Positions 16,211 to 26,147 of a stretch of DNA of 47,363 nt are shown one piece after another (positions within the stretch are counted from its first letter, which is position 1; each line of letters starts with the position of its first letter). The notes below the pieces were generated by a model. That model worked only from the letters and a program-made list of their open reading frames with translations, did no database searches and was not told where the DNA came from. The stretch lies in contig JAMNYO010000136.1 in the NCBI GenBank assembly GCA_023622765.1, forward strand, positions 1 to 47,363. The letters are read 5' to 3'. A program made the position numbers and the translations under genes. The DNA comes from Bacteroidota bacterium (GTDB lineage Bacteria; Bacteroidota; Bacteroidia; Bacteroidales; Dysgonomonadaceae).

Positions 16211-18826
16211 TTATTTTCCTTTAAGAATTTTCTTTATATCGTTGAGCTTGTTCAGCGCCTCAATGGGGGTAAGGTTGTTCACGTCGAGGTCTATGATCTC
16301 GTCGCGAATATGGCTCAGCACGGGGTCGTCCAACTGGAAGAAGCTTAGTTGGTATCCCTCCCTCTTCTCCACGAAGTCGCGTAACGGTTTCTTTATCTCG
16401 TCTTTCCGGTTGGCCGTCTCCATCTGCGCGAGGATCGCCTCGGCCCGCTGGGTGATGCTTGGCGGCATCCCCGCCATCTGTGCCACGTGGATGCCGAAAC
16501 TATGTTCGCTTCCGCCTGGCACCAGCTTTCGGAGGAAGATCACCTTGTTACCGACCTCTTTTATGGCCACGTTGTAGTTCTTTACCCGTTTGAACGACTT
16601 GGCCATCTCGTTGAGCTCATGGTAGTGGGTGGCGAAGAGCGTTTTGGCCCGTATCTCCGGGTGTTCGTGGATGTATTCCACGATGGCCCAGGCGATGGAT
16701 ATCCCGTCATAGGTGCTGGTACCCCTGCCCAACTCATCGAACAGGACCAAGCTGCGCGATGAGAGGTTGTTGAGGATGTTGGCCGCCTCGTTCATCTCTA
16801 CCATGAAGGTCGATTCGCCCATGGAGATGTTATCGGATGCCCCCACCCGGGTGAAAATCTTGTCTACCGCACCAATCTTGGCCGACTCTGCCGGCACGAA
16901 GCTTCCGATTTGCGCCATCAGCGTGATGAGCGCGGTTTGCCGTAGGAAGGCCGACTTCCCTGCCATGTTGGGGCCCGTGATGATAACGATTTGTTGCGTG
17001 TCGCTGTCTAAGTAGGTGTCGTTCGCGATAAACGGTTCATCGGGGGGCAGTTGTATCTCGATCACGGGGTGTCGCCCGTTCTTGATCTCGATCACGTCCG
17101 ATTTGTTCACCTCCGGCCGTATGTACCGGTTCTCTCTTGCCACATTCGCGAACGAGAGCAGGCAATCGACGCGCGCGATGACGTTCGCGTTGGCCTGTAT
17201 GGCGGGGATATATGGGATCAGGCTCTCCACCAGCAAGGCATAGGTCTCGTTCTCCAGCGCGATGATCTTCTCCTCCGCTCCCAGTATCTTCTCCTCGTAC
17301 TTCTTCAGTTCGTCGGTAATGTATCGCTCAGCGCTCACCAGCGTCTGCTTCCGGGTCCACTCGGGCGGCACCTTATCCTTATGCGTGTTTCTCACCTCGA
17401 TGTAGTAGCCGAAGACGTTATTGAATGCTACCTTGAGCGAGGGGATGCCGGTCTTTTCGCTCTCTCGCTGCTGCAGTTGTAGCAGGTAGTCCTTTCCCGA
17501 ATACGCGATGTCGCGTAGTTCATCCAGTTCCTCGTTCACCCCTTCGCGGATGTAGCCCCCTTTGTTCAAGAGGGCAGGCGGATCGGGTATGATCTCCCGT
17601 GCTATTCGGTCGCGGGCAGGCAGGCAGGGATCCAGCTGCTCGCCCATTCGCTGTAAATTGGGGTTGTCCGACGTCAGGAACGCCTCCTTGATGGGTTCGA
17701 TGGCCGTTAGTGCCACCTTGAGCTGCACCACTTCCCGGGGCGATATCCTTCCCGTGGCCGCCTTGGAGATGATGCGCTCCAGGTCGCCAATCAGCGAGAG
17801 CTGTTTTTCCAGCAGCTCTTTCAGTCGCGGTTCCCGGAAAAAATGTTCTACCACGGAGAGCCGTCTGTTGATCGGCTCCACTTCCTGTAACGGGAATACC
17901 ACCCAACGGCGCAGCAGCCTTGATCCCATGGGCGATATCGTTTTGTCCAGCACTTTCAGTAGGCTTTTCCCGCCTTCGTTCATCGGCGAGAGCAGCTCCA
18001 GGCTGCGCACCGTGAACTTGTCGAGCCGTACGAACCGCTCCTCCTCGATGCGGGTGAGCGCGTTGATGTGTTCAATCTGGGTATGCTTCGTGATATCGAG
18101 GTAGTACAGGATGGCACCGGAGGCGATGAGGCCATCTTCCAGATACTCAACGCCAAATCCCTTCAAGCTTTTTGTTTGAAAGTGAGACAGCAGCTTGTCT
18201 CGGCTGGCGTTCTCGGTGAATATCCAGTCGTCCAGTTCTGACAGCAGCCAGTTGTGCCCGAAGTGCTCTTGAAACTTTTTCCTCTTCCCGTGCTCTATCA
18301 GCACCTCTTTGGGGGAGAAGTTGGCGAGCAGCTTATCCACGTCGTTTCGATCGCCCTCTGAGGTAAGGAACTCCCCGGTTGAGATATCGAGGAAGGAAAT
18401 ACCGAACCGGTTGTTCTTGTCGAGGTGAACCGCGCAAAGGAAGTTGTTTTCCTTATGGTTCAGCACGTTGTCGTTTATCGAAACGCCCGGAGTCACCAGC
18501 TCGGTGATGCCCCTTTTCACCAGCTTCTTGGCCTGTTTCGGGTCCTCCAGCTGATCGCATATGGCCACCCGTTTACCGGCCCTCACCAGCTTGGGCAGGT
18601 AGGTGTCCAGCGCGTGGTGTGGGAAGCCGGCCAGCTCCACGAATTGTGCCGCTCCGTTGGCCCTCCGGGTCAACGTGATACCCAATATCTCCGCCGTCAG
18701 GATGGCGTCGTCTGAAAAGGTCTCGTAAAAATCACCGACACGAAACAGCAGGATGGCATCGGGGTGCTCCTTCTTTATATCGGCGTATTGCAGCATCATG
18801 GGCGTTTCCGCTATCTTCTTTCCCAC
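16211..18826 (-). CDS. mutS: DNA mismatch repair protein MutS
   Basis: Recognises mismatches and small loops in DNA and starts repair with MutL. The 871-residue length is typical of MutS1. The mismatch-reading loop is VGDFYETF at ~30-37 (the conserved Phe-x-Glu wedge), and the ATPase has [15 protein letters not shown] as Walker A, with [21 protein letters not shown] and FATHYHEL after it. The start is GTG at 18826, with a GAGAGGAG site upstream; ATG codons at residues 10-11 are too far inside the conserved N-terminus. It has its own minus-strand TACTTTTG element (18891-18898), so it can be transcribed independently of cobB. Confidence 0.97.
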   Translation of the reverse strand: MGKKIAETPMMLQYADIKKEHPDAILLFRVGDFYETFSDDAILTAEILGITLTRRANGAAQFVELAGFPHHALDTYLPKLVRAGKRVAICDQLEDPKQAKKLVKRGITELVTPGVSINDNVLNHKENNFLCAVHLDKNNRFGISFLDISTGEFLTSEGDRNDVDKLLANFSPKEVLIEHGKRKKFQEHFGHNWLLSELDDWIFTENASRDKLLSHFQTKSLKGFGVEYLEDGLIASGAILYYLDITKHTQIEHINALTRIEEERFVRLDKFTVRSLELLSPMNEGGKSLLKVLDKTISPMGSRLLRRWVVFPLQEVEPINRRLSVVEHFFREPRLKELLEKQLSLIGDLERIISKAATGRISPREVVQLKVALTAIEPIKEAFLTSDNPNLQRMGEQLDPCLPARDRIAREIIPDPPALLNKGGYIREGVNEELDELRDIAYSGKDYLLQLQQRESEKTGIPSLKVAFNNVFGYYIEVRNTHKDKVPPEWTRKQTLVSAERYITDELKKYEEKILGAEEKIIALENETYALLVESLIPYIPAIQANANVIARVDCLLSFANVARENRYIRPEVNKSDVIEIKNGRHPVIEIQLPPDEPFIANDTYLDSDTQQIVIITGPNMAGKSAFLRQTALITLMAQIGSFVPAESAKIGAVDKIFTRVGASDNISMGESTFMVEMNEAANILNNLSSRSLVLFDELGRGTSTYDGISIAWAIVEYIHEHPEIRAKTLFATHYHELNEMAKSFKRVKNYNVAIKEVGNKVIFLRKLVPGGSEHSFGIHVAQMAGMPPSITQRAEAILAQMETANRKDEIKKPLRDFVEKREGYQLSFFQLDDPVLSHIRDEIIDLDVNNLTPIEALNKLNDIKKILKGK

Positions 18827-18890
18827 GGGTTTCTCCTCTCGTTATTCGCGTTGCATTTGCATGCTATTCTTTATTGCACGTCTGTTTTTA

Positions 18891-18898
18891 CAAAAGTA
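18891..18898 (-). promoter_or_regulatory. -7 promoter element for mutS
   Basis: CAAAAGTA on the plus strand reads TACTTTTG on the minus strand, an exact TAnnTTTG match, 65 bp before the mutS start and 12 bp after the cobB stop. Confidence 0.6.
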
Positions 18899-18909
18899 GT
18901 TGAAAAAAA

Positions 18910-19602
18910 TCAATTTTCGCGCAACAGCCTCCTTAATTCCTCCACCCCTTTTGACGCGCCCATCTTTATATGGCGTACGTCCCGACGGTATGTTCGCACG
19001 TCCTTGGGATCGATCAGGTAGACGGGAGCATGGTTGGGCACATCGCCCAGCAAGCCCGCCGCGGGATATACGTTCATGGAGGTGCCGATGATCACGAAGA
19101 TATCCGCTTTCCGGCAGATGGCTGCCGCGCGGGGGATCAAGGGTACCGCCTCACCGAACCAGACGATGTGTGGTCTTAGTTGGAACCCTTTCTCACACTT
19201 GTCACCCATCTGTACGTCGGGTTTCGACGGGTTCACATCGTAGACGAGTGAAGGGTCGCCCGTGGAGCGTACCTTCATCAATTCACCGTGCAGGTGCAGC
19301 ACGTTCGTGCTGCCTGCCCTTTCGTGCAGATCGTCCACGTTCTGCGTGATGATGTGTACCTCGAACTCTTTCTCCATTTCTGCCAGCCCAATATGCCCCG
19401 CGTTGGGTTTCGCGTTCAGCAACTCCCTTCTCCGTTGATTGTAGAACTTCTGTACCAGTTCCGGGTTCGCGGCGAATCCTTCGGGGGTGGCCACTTGTTC
19501 TACCGGGTGTTGCTCCCACAGTCCTCCGGAATCGCGAAAGGTGGCGATCCCGCTTTCGGCGCTCATGCCTGCTCCTGTTAAAATAACCAGTTTCTTCTTC
19601 AT
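18910..19602 (-). CDS. cobB: NAD-dependent protein deacylase, sirtuin class III
   Basis: Removes acyl groups from lysines using NAD+. The 230-residue protein has GAGMSAESGIATFR at ~10-23 and TQNVDDLHERAG near 100-111 (NAD site), and LHGE with the catalytic His. FYNQRRREL holds Tyr54 and Arg57, the pair that in class III sirtuins (SIRT5, CobB) binds succinyl or malonyl groups, so desuccinylase activity is likely. The usual two CxxC zinc pairs are absent; only one Cys (DKCEKG) lies in that part. It is followed after 83 bp by mutS. A minus-strand TATATTTG lies 39 bp upstream. Confidence 0.92.
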   Translation of the reverse strand: MKKKLVILTGAGMSAESGIATFRDSGGLWEQHPVEQVATPEGFAANPELVQKFYNQRRRELLNAKPNAGHIGLAEMEKEFEVHIITQNVDDLHERAGSTNVLHLHGELMKVRSTGDPSLVYDVNPSKPDVQMGDKCEKGFQLRPHIVWFGEAVPLIPRAAAICRKADIFVIIGTSMNVYPAAGLLGDVPNHAPVYLIDPKDVRTYRRDVRHIKMGASKGVEELRRLLREN

Positions 19603-19640
19603 ATGATTAAAACATTTATTTTTAAAATCTTCTTTAACCT

Positions 19641-19648
19641 CAAATATA
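19641..19648 (-). promoter_or_regulatory. -7 promoter element for cobB
   Basis: CAAATATA on the plus strand gives TATATTTG on the minus strand, an exact TAnnTTTG match, giving an untranslated leader of ~35 nt for cobB. Between here and 19896 I see no gene, tRNA or clear terminator. Confidence 0.6.
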
Positions 19649-19896
19649 GCCTTTTTATTCCGAATTCGGGGAAAATAGTCCTTTTAATTGCTCGCGTATC
19701 ATAAAGCGATTGTTTCTATTGCCATGCAGGTCTTGAAATGCCGCCATATTATTTAGGTGTTACCTGTTGCTTGCTTATCGCAAAGTCACACTTAAAAGCG
19801 TAAATATGGGCTGTTGTGCTTGCTGTTTGATACATGCAATAATAGATTTTCCGTTGAATAATAACTATTTTTTGCGTTTGTTTCGCGTTAATTATG

Positions 19897-19904
19897 TACC
19901 TTTG
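19897..19904 (+). promoter_or_regulatory. -7 promoter element for the FKBP lipoprotein
   Basis: TACCTTTG matches TAnnTTTG and lies 95 bp before the ATG at 19999. TTTG tetramers at 19871 and 19877 are near, but not exactly at, the usual -33 distance. The whole divergent spacer (19603-19998) holds only these promoters. Confidence 0.55.
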
Positions 19905-19998
19905 TCGATTAATTCCCAATAAGGGAGGATAAAACAGCGAATTGACTGCTGTTTATTCCAATGTGTACATTATTAAATTATTAAATAAATAAATAACA

Positions 19999-21012
19999 AT
20001 GAAGAAAACAATGTTAGGCACCTTGGGTGCAGTGGTTTTGATTTCAGTGATGATGGTTTCGTGTGTTGGAGTATCCACGCCGAAGGCCTCATTGAATAAC
20101 GCGGTAGACAGCGTTTCTTACGCTTACGGGGTAGTTATGGCCGATCAAGGCCTGGTGCAGTTTCTAGAACAACAGGGCGTGTTCACTAGTTCGTCCAACA
20201 TCGAAAACGATTACCAGATGCGCATTGCCGCCGCGGATTCCACCGAGAAGCAGGTGTTGCAGAAAGAGATGGCCGCGAAGATCGACTCCGTCAACAAGTT
20301 GAACGCCCCTCAACTGGCCCAGTTCGTCAAAGGTTTGAAAGACGCAATCAGTTTGGAAGAGAAATCGGCTTACGCGCAGGGCTTGAGCATCGGGGCTCAG
20401 TTCTCGCAGATGATGCTTCCGCAAGTCAACACGATGTTGTACGGCGAAGAGGGTGAGCAAAAAGTGAACACCACCCAGTTGCTTTCCGGGCTGATATCCG
20501 TGTTGAAAAAGGAGGAGCTGGCCATAAGCACGATGGATGCGAATGCCTATTTCCAGCAAGAGATTGAGAAGGCGCAAGAGGCCGAGCGGATTCGTCAGGA
20601 AGAGGAGCTAAAGATTAAGTACGCTGAAAGCATTGCCGAGGGCGATACCTTTTTGGAAGAAAACGGCAAACGCGAAGAGGTGGTAACGCTTCCCAGTGGA
20701 CTGCAATACGAGATATTGAAGAAAGGAACCGGTGCCGTTCCAGCGAAAACGGACCGCGTGAAGGTGCACTATCACGGTACGCTCATCGATGGGACCGTGT
20801 TCGACAGCAGTGTAGAAAGGGGAGAGCCCGCCACGTTTGGCGTTACGCAGGTAATTGTAGGGTGGACTGAAGCGTTGCAGTTGATGCCCGTCGGGTCGAA
20901 GTGGCGCCTTTACGTGCCTTACGATTTGGCATACGGGTCGCAAGATCGCGGGACTATCAAACCCTTCTCGAACCTGATTTTCGAGGTCGAGTTGCTTGGT
21001 ATAGAAAAATAA
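19999..21012 (+). CDS. FKBP-type peptidyl-prolyl isomerase, lipoprotein
   Basis: A 337-residue periplasmic folding protein. Its lipoprotein signal ends in MMVSCVG (Cys22). Residues ~30-215 form the alpha-helical FKBP_N dimerisation region, with an extended charged helix (AQEAERIRQEEELKIKYAES) leading to the catalytic domain at ~235-337. That domain starts LPSGLQYEILKKGTGA and contains VKVHYHGTLIDGTVFDSS and a C-terminal LIFEVELLGIEK. The loop normally reading YGxxGxG.IPPN is replaced by YGSQDRGTIKPFSN, so isomerase activity could be altered. The overall plan is like E. coli FkpA or Mip. It stands alone, with its own promoter and a terminator after it. Confidence 0.9.
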   Translation: MKKTMLGTLGAVVLISVMMVSCVGVSTPKASLNNAVDSVSYAYGVVMADQGLVQFLEQQGVFTSSSNIENDYQMRIAAADSTEKQVLQKEMAAKIDSVNKLNAPQLAQFVKGLKDAISLEEKSAYAQGLSIGAQFSQMMLPQVNTMLYGEEGEQKVNTTQLLSGLISVLKKEELAISTMDANAYFQQEIEKAQEAERIRQEEELKIKYAESIAEGDTFLEENGKREEVVTLPSGLQYEILKKGTGAVPAKTDRVKVHYHGTLIDGTVFDSSVERGEPATFGVTQVIVGWTEALQLMPVGSKWRLYVPYDLAYGSQDRGTIKPFSNLIFEVELLGIEK

Positions 21013-21124
21013 GATTCACGATTCGCCTACGCGGACAGTTTTCGCCACGGGCTACCCGTTGCGGGGCTTAGCGTACGTCGTAGAGTGAAAATTTCAGCGG
21101 ACTGTGGCGAATGCTAGCATGAAG

Positions 21125-21162
21125 GAGGCTGTTTCGGTTTTTCCCGAGACAGTCTCTTTAAC
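21125..21162 (+). terminator. terminator downstream of the FKBP gene
   Basis: A 13-bp stem with two G-U pairs (21125-21137 with 21144-21156) and a 6-nt loop, followed by TTTA. It separates the FKBP gene from the SusC transcript. The rest of the 21013-21404 spacer holds a possible -7 element at 21232 and a ~160-nt leader, with no gene. Confidence 0.75.
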
Positions 21163-21231
21163 GTATTCACGTTTCCTTCGCTCTTTTTTAAAATAAAGGA
21201 GCAAAAAAATCATTTTTTAAAAAAAAAGATA

Positions 21232-21239
21232 TATATTTG
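21232..21239 (+). promoter_or_regulatory. -7 promoter element for the susC-susD locus
   Basis: TATATTTG, an exact TAnnTTTG match, 165 bp before the SusC start. The implied leader of ~160 nt is long; a short GCACC/GGTGC pairing (about 21290-21335) could fold in it. No -33 TTTG is visible, which could mean that an activator is needed. Confidence 0.55.
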
Positions 21240-21404
21240 TAAATTGCAGGTGAGGGTTGCTTGCACGGGGCTCTATGATCCTGAAAAGGCACCGCGTGAT
21301 ACCCGCGAGTTAGATGTTTCGCTAAAAACGGGGTGCGCAACTGTTAAGCAAGAAAGTAAACAGTAAATATAGTAATAAGAGTGTTTAATTAAAAAGTAGA
21401 GTTT

Positions 21405-24400
21405 ATGAAGAAAAAACTTACCATGTTTTTGTCCCTGCTCTTTATTGGAATAGGGATTTTAACCGCTCAGACACAGGTACGGGGTACCGTGATGGATGAG
21501 AATGGAGAGCCTGTTTATGGTGCCAGTGTTTTAATTCAGGGTACTTTACGGGGAACCGTCACCGATGCCAACGGAGAATTCACTCTTTCGGCCCCGTCAG
21601 ACGGAATACTGATTATCTCTTACGTGGGATTCGTTACCCGGGAGGTGCCAGTAAGTGCAAGAGTGAACGTTACTCTTGTAGTGGATAGGAGACTGCTTGA
21701 TGATGTGATTGTGGTAGCCTATGGTACGGCTAAGAAAGAATCGTTCACCGGATCTGCTTCAGTGATTGACAGTAAAAAACTTGAGCTTCGCCCGATTACC
21801 AACATTTCCAAGGGGTTAGAAGGTCAGAGTACCGGTTTAATAACCACCTCCGGTTCAGGGCAACCAGGCTCTTCTGCTTCCGTTGTTATTCGTGGTTTTG
21901 GTTCGATTAACGCGTCACAAACCCCATTGTACGTGGTGGATGGTATCCCGTTTGATGGTTCGTTGAGTTCAATTAACCCATCGGATATAGAGTCATTGAC
22001 CATTTTGAAAGATGCTTCAGCCGGGGCTCTTTATGGTGCCCGCGGTGCTAATGGGGTTGTCATGATTACCACTAAAAAAGGTAGGGAAGGTAAAGCCACG
22101 GTCTCTTTAAGAAGCACAATAGGCTGGTCTTCCAGAGCACTTCCAAAATATGATCTTGTCAGTCAACAAGATTTCGTGCAATTGACGTACGAGTCGCTGC
22201 GTAATGGATTCATTTTTGATTCAGGCTATTCATGGGAGGCAGGGGAAACCGCGGCGAGAAACTCTTTGGCGCTTTATTTAGGTGGTAGGACGGAAGAGTT
22301 GTATGAGCTGTATAACCCGTTTAAAAACTACAAGTGGGCAGATCTGATTGATTCCACGACCGGAATGATTCATCCGGATGCTCAATCCGCATGGTATGAA
22401 AATTGGTTTGACGCGGTGACTAGAGAGAATGTCCCACGTCAGGAGCATCAATTGTCTATAAGTGGAGGAACCGATAAAACCCAGTATATGGTCTCGCTCG
22501 GTTATTTGAATGAAGAGGGGATATTGCAGAACACTTCATTCCAGCGTTATAGCGTCCGTTCGAACGTGAATACCGCGGTAACCGAATGGTTTTCTCTCAA
22601 CCTGAATTCCTCACTTGCCCACTCGATGCAAAATTTTAGCGACTATACCGGATCATCAATTTCAAACGTTTGGTATTCGGCTCAATTTGCATCTCCCCTA
22701 TTCCCCGTGTACATAAAGGATTTAGCGGGAAATGATGTGTTGGATGAAAAAGGAGAACGTCAATTGGATTACGGCGAGGCCGGTCGTCCGGGTAGTTACA
22801 ATGACTTCAACCCCCTCGGAGGTTTGTTGGACGATAAGGCAGATACAAAACATGACGTGGCAGGGGTAAGGACCGGCGTTGTGTTTGGTTCAGACAATGA
22901 CTCTTTTGGCCTATTCAAGGGGTTAAAGCTTGCCATTAACTTTGGTACTGATTATCGAACGAATAATCAGAAGAGATACATGAACATGCATCACGGTAAC
23001 CAAAAGAATGCGGGGGGTCTGCTTGTTAGATATAACACCCGTATGCAGAGCTATACGTTCAACCAGTTGTTGACCTGGAACAGAAGTTTTGACTTGCATA
23101 GCTTTGATGTTCTCGCCGGGCACGAGTATTACGCCTACAAATATGAATACCTATCGGCTGGTAAAACCAACCTGGTTGATGGGATAATGGAACTGCGTCC
23201 CGGTACCACGCTTTATGATGCCGACTCTTACACGGATAACTACAGGATAGAGTCGTGGCTGGGTCGCTTCAACTATGACTACGATAGCAAGTATTACTTC
23301 TCAGCTTCTATCCGTACAGACGGTTCATCTCGCTTCTTCAAAGACAACCGCTGGGGTAGTTTCTGGTCGCTGGGTGCTAACTGGCGGATATCCGAAGAAG
23401 CGTTTATGCAAGATGTCTCTTGGGTTGACAACTTGTCGTTTAAACTAAGTTACGGTGAACAAGGTAACGACGCGTTGGGAAGCTACTACGCTTGGCAAAG
23501 TCTTTACAATTTGTCATGGGCCAACTCAAACCGCATTGGTGGAATGGTTTCATCACTTGAAAACAAAGAGGTCTCTTGGGAGAAAAACGCCAACTTTAAC
23601 ACCGGTATTGAAGCCACGATACTTAACAACCGCTTAAGCATCAGCGCGGAGATCTACAACAAGAAAACGTATGATATGTTGTTAAGCTATCCAATGGCAA
23701 CTTCAACCGGTTTCAACGGCTACAACGCTAACGTTGGAGATATGAAGAACAGCGGTTTCGAATTTGAATTAAGGGGACTGCCAGTTCTAACCAAAGATCT
23801 TCGTTGGGAACTGACCTGGATGGGTTCTACGGTAAAGAATAAAGTATTGAAACTTACATCAGAATCACCGGAAATTATTTCCGGTATCTATAGCATTAAA
23901 GAAGGTAACCCGATTAACACGTTCTACATGGCGAAATCTGCCGGGGTTGATCCGTCAACCGGGGCACAACTCTATTGGGTATATGACAAAGATGAAGATG
24001 AAAACATTACCAACGAGCGCATAAGCAGTGACTACGCGCATGCTTCAAGAAGTAAGTACTACTTAGGTGATCGCATCCCCGACCTGTATGGAAGTTTGGG
24101 CACCAATCTTTATTGGAAAGGAATTGAACTGTCCGTTCTTACTACCTATTCGATTGGTGGGCTAATTTATGACGGATTGTATGCCGGTTCGATGAATAAC
24201 ATGTACTATAACAACAACTGGAATACGCACGCTCTTCGTCGTTGGCAAAAACCGGGTGATGTAACCGACGTGCCACGTATTTTAGTGGGTGGTGCAAATA
24301 CGACAACCGATCGTTTCTTAATTGACGCGTCTTATTTCGCCATTAAAAACATCACGTTGGGTTACACCCTTCCCAGATCGGTTGTTAATAAGGCCAAACT

Positions 24401-24551
24401 CAATGGCGTTAGGGTGTTTGGTTCAGTTGATAATTTAGCGCTGTTCTCGCACCTTCCAGGTATGGATCCGCAATATAACTTTAGCGGTGGTACAACCTGG
24501 TCGTATACACCCAATAAAACCTTCTCATTAGGTGTTGAAATTAATTTCTAA
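21405..24551 (+). CDS. SusC/RagA-family TonB-dependent outer-membrane transporter
   Basis: Imports oligomers across the outer membrane using TonB energy, working with the lipoprotein encoded next to it. The 1048-residue protein has a signal peptide (cleavage near TAQ at 20-22), a carboxypeptidase-D-like regulatory domain (QVRGTVMDENGEPVYGASV, then DANGEFTLSAP), the linker DDVIVVAYGTAKKESFTGS around 104-122, a plug domain (LYVVDGIPFDG, GARGANGVVMITTKKG), and a ~800-residue barrel ending in SLGVEINF with terminal Phe. The substrate cannot be read from the sequence. With no glycosidase or sulfatase nearby, a peptide (Rag-type) or small glycan cargo is possible. Base composition looks more AT-rich than in the flanking core genes. 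Confidence 0.96.
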   Translation: MKKKLTMFLSLLFIGIGILTAQTQVRGTVMDENGEPVYGASVLIQGTLRGTVTDANGEFTLSAPSDGILIISYVGFVTREVPVSARVNVTLVVDRRLLDDVIVVAYGTAKKESFTGSASVIDSKKLELRPITNISKGLEGQSTGLITTSGSGQPGSSASVVIRGFGSINASQTPLYVVDGIPFDGSLSSINPSDIESLTILKDASAGALYGARGANGVVMITTKKGREGKATVSLRSTIGWSSRALPKYDLVSQQDFVQLTYESLRNGFIFDSGYSWEAGETAARNSLALYLGGRTEELYELYNPFKNYKWADLIDSTTGMIHPDAQSAWYENWFDAVTRENVPRQEHQLSISGGTDKTQYMVSLGYLNEEGILQNTSFQRYSVRSNVNTAVTEWFSLNLNSSLAHSMQNFSDYTGSSISNVWYSAQFASPLFPVYIKDLAGNDVLDEKGERQLDYGEAGRPGSYNDFNPLGGLLDDKADTKHDVAGVRTGVVFGSDNDSFGLFKGLKLAINFGTDYRTNNQKRYMNMHHGNQKNAGGLLVRYNTRMQSYTFNQLLTWNRSFDLHSFDVLAGHEYYAYKYEYLSAGKTNLVDGIMELRPGTTLYDADSYTDNYRIESWLGRFNYDYDSKYYFSASIRTDGSSRFFKDNRWGSFWSLGANWRISEEAFMQDVSWVDNLSFKLSYGEQGNDALGSYYAWQSLYNLSWANSNRIGGMVSSLENKEVSWEKNANFNTGIEATILNNRLSISAEIYNKKTYDMLLSYPMATSTGFNGYNANVGDMKNSGFEFELRGLPVLTKDLRWELTWMGSTVKNKVLKLTSESPEIISGIYSIKEGNPINTFYMAKSAGVDPSTGAQLYWVYDKDEDENITNERISSDYAHASRSKYYLGDRIPDLYGSLGTNLYWKGIELSVLTTYSIGGLIYDGLYAGSMNNMYYNNNWNTHALRRWQKPGDVTDVPRILVGGANTTTDRFLIDASYFAIKNITLGYTLPRSVVNKAKLNGVRVFGSVDNLALFSHLPGMDPQYNFSGGTTWSYTPNKTFSLGVEINF

Positions 24552-24580
24552 CAACAGGTAAAATTTAAAATCACGATAAT

Positions 24581-26125
24581 ATGAAAAAAATATTTCTATA
24601 TCTATTAATTGGTATTTTTGGATGGTTCTCTTTTACTTCATGTCAAGATGACGCGTTAGAGACTATTCCAACCGACTCGATGTCGGGTACCGGGTTGTTG
24701 GCGAATGCAAACTCGGCACTTGTACCCCTTGACGGTATATACCGCTCGATGTACACCGCGGGCTGGTCAACAACAGGCAACACCCACCAGTGCTTTGGTA
24801 TTATTGCGTATAACCTGATGGCGGACGTGATGGGAGAGGATTTGATAATGTCTGCCATGGGAAGTGGATGGTTCTGGTTTGACGCTATCTATAATGTTAA
24901 ATCAAGATTTGCTTCCACAACTTGGAGGTCATATGACTTATGGAATGCATACTACAAATGGATTGCAAACGCCAACTACATCCTTGCCGGTGAAGAGGAT
25001 ATGACAGGCTCTACAACCGAAATTAATTACGTGATAGGGCAGGCGTACGCGATACGCGCCTATTCCTACTTTATGCTGGCGCAATCCTTTGCCCGTACCT
25101 ATAAAGGTCATGAGTCTGAGCCTTGTTGCCCAATATATACCGAGCCTACGGTAGCGGGGACGGAGGGACAACCGCGATCAACCGTTCAGGAAGTATACAC
25201 GCAAATCACAGCTGATATCAATAAAGCCACCGAGCTGTTGAAAGGCGTTAAGGCTGAAGATGTCAAACATGTCAGTCATATTGGGTATGACGTGGCATTG
25301 GGGATTAAAGCGCGTATCGCCCTTGTAATGGAAGATTGGCAAACCGCCAAAACCGCCGCCGAGGATGCAATAGCCGCGAGTGCCGCAACTATTCTACCCG
25401 TTGCAAGCTTTAAAGGTTTGAACAACGCTAACGCGGGTAACGTGATGTGGGGGGCAGAAATCATTGCAGACCAATCGGGTATGTACGCGGGCTTCTTCAC
25501 GCATATGGATCATGAGGCCGGGGCTTACGGTACAAGCGCGTTAAAGCAGATTAACAAGCAGCTTTACGCCAAAATGGGTGAAAATGATGCACGTCGCGCC
25601 TGGTGGGATCCTACAAACGCCTCGAACAAGGCAGGTGGGTACCAACAAGAAAAATTCAAATTTAGCGATATGAAAACCTGGCTGGGTGACTATATCTGGA
25701 TGAGGATTGAGGAGATGTACCTGACGGCAGCCGAAGCGGCGGTTCGGTTAGGAGACGAAACCAAGGCGAAAAAGCACCTTATGGATTTGATGAGCAAGCG
25801 CGATCCAGATTACAGTACAAACAAGACGGGAACGGAGTTGGCCACGCTAACTTCCACCGAAACGGGCTCATTGCTTGAGGAGATCATCACGCAACGAAGG
25901 ATCGAGTTGTGGGGTGAATTCGGAAGAATTTACGATATCAGGAGGCTGAAACAAGGTTTCCGCAGAACCACGGAAATGGGATGGCCAACCGCGGCCCTGC
26001 TAGGTAATAGACCAACGGATAACCCCGAAAGCTACATGTGGGTGCTTACTATCCCTCAAACAGAGTTTGATGGCAATGAAAACATGAACGCCGAAACCGA
26101 TCAAAATCCCACGGGAGACGAATAA
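24581..26125 (+). CDS. SusD/RagB-family substrate-binding lipoprotein
   Basis: The surface lid that captures substrate for the SusC partner. The 514-residue protein has a lipoprotein signal ending in FTSCQDD (Cys21). Helical TPR-like regions follow, with the typical SusD sequence YAIRAYSYFMLAQ near 153-165 and the C-terminal RRIELWGEFGRIYDIRRLKQ region around 435-455, a strong hallmark of the family (R..EL..E..R..D..R). It starts 29 bp after SusC and is surely co-transcribed with it. The residues that set substrate choice are not recognisable. Confidence 0.95.
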   Translation: MKKIFLYLLIGIFGWFSFTSCQDDALETIPTDSMSGTGLLANANSALVPLDGIYRSMYTAGWSTTGNTHQCFGIIAYNLMADVMGEDLIMSAMGSGWFWFDAIYNVKSRFASTTWRSYDLWNAYYKWIANANYILAGEEDMTGSTTEINYVIGQAYAIRAYSYFMLAQSFARTYKGHESEPCCPIYTEPTVAGTEGQPRSTVQEVYTQITADINKATELLKGVKAEDVKHVSHIGYDVALGIKARIALVMEDWQTAKTAAEDAIAASAATILPVASFKGLNNANAGNVMWGAEIIADQSGMYAGFFTHMDHEAGAYGTSALKQINKQLYAKMGENDARRAWWDPTNASNKAGGYQQEKFKFSDMKTWLGDYIWMRIEEMYLTAAEAAVRLGDETKAKKHLMDLMSKRDPDYSTNKTGTELATLTSTETGSLLEEIITQRRIELWGEFGRIYDIRRLKQGFRRTTEMGWPTAALLGNRPTDNPESYMWVLTIPQTEFDGNENMNAETDQNPTGDE

Positions 26126-26147
26126 TAAAACTTAAAAATAAAGAAAC

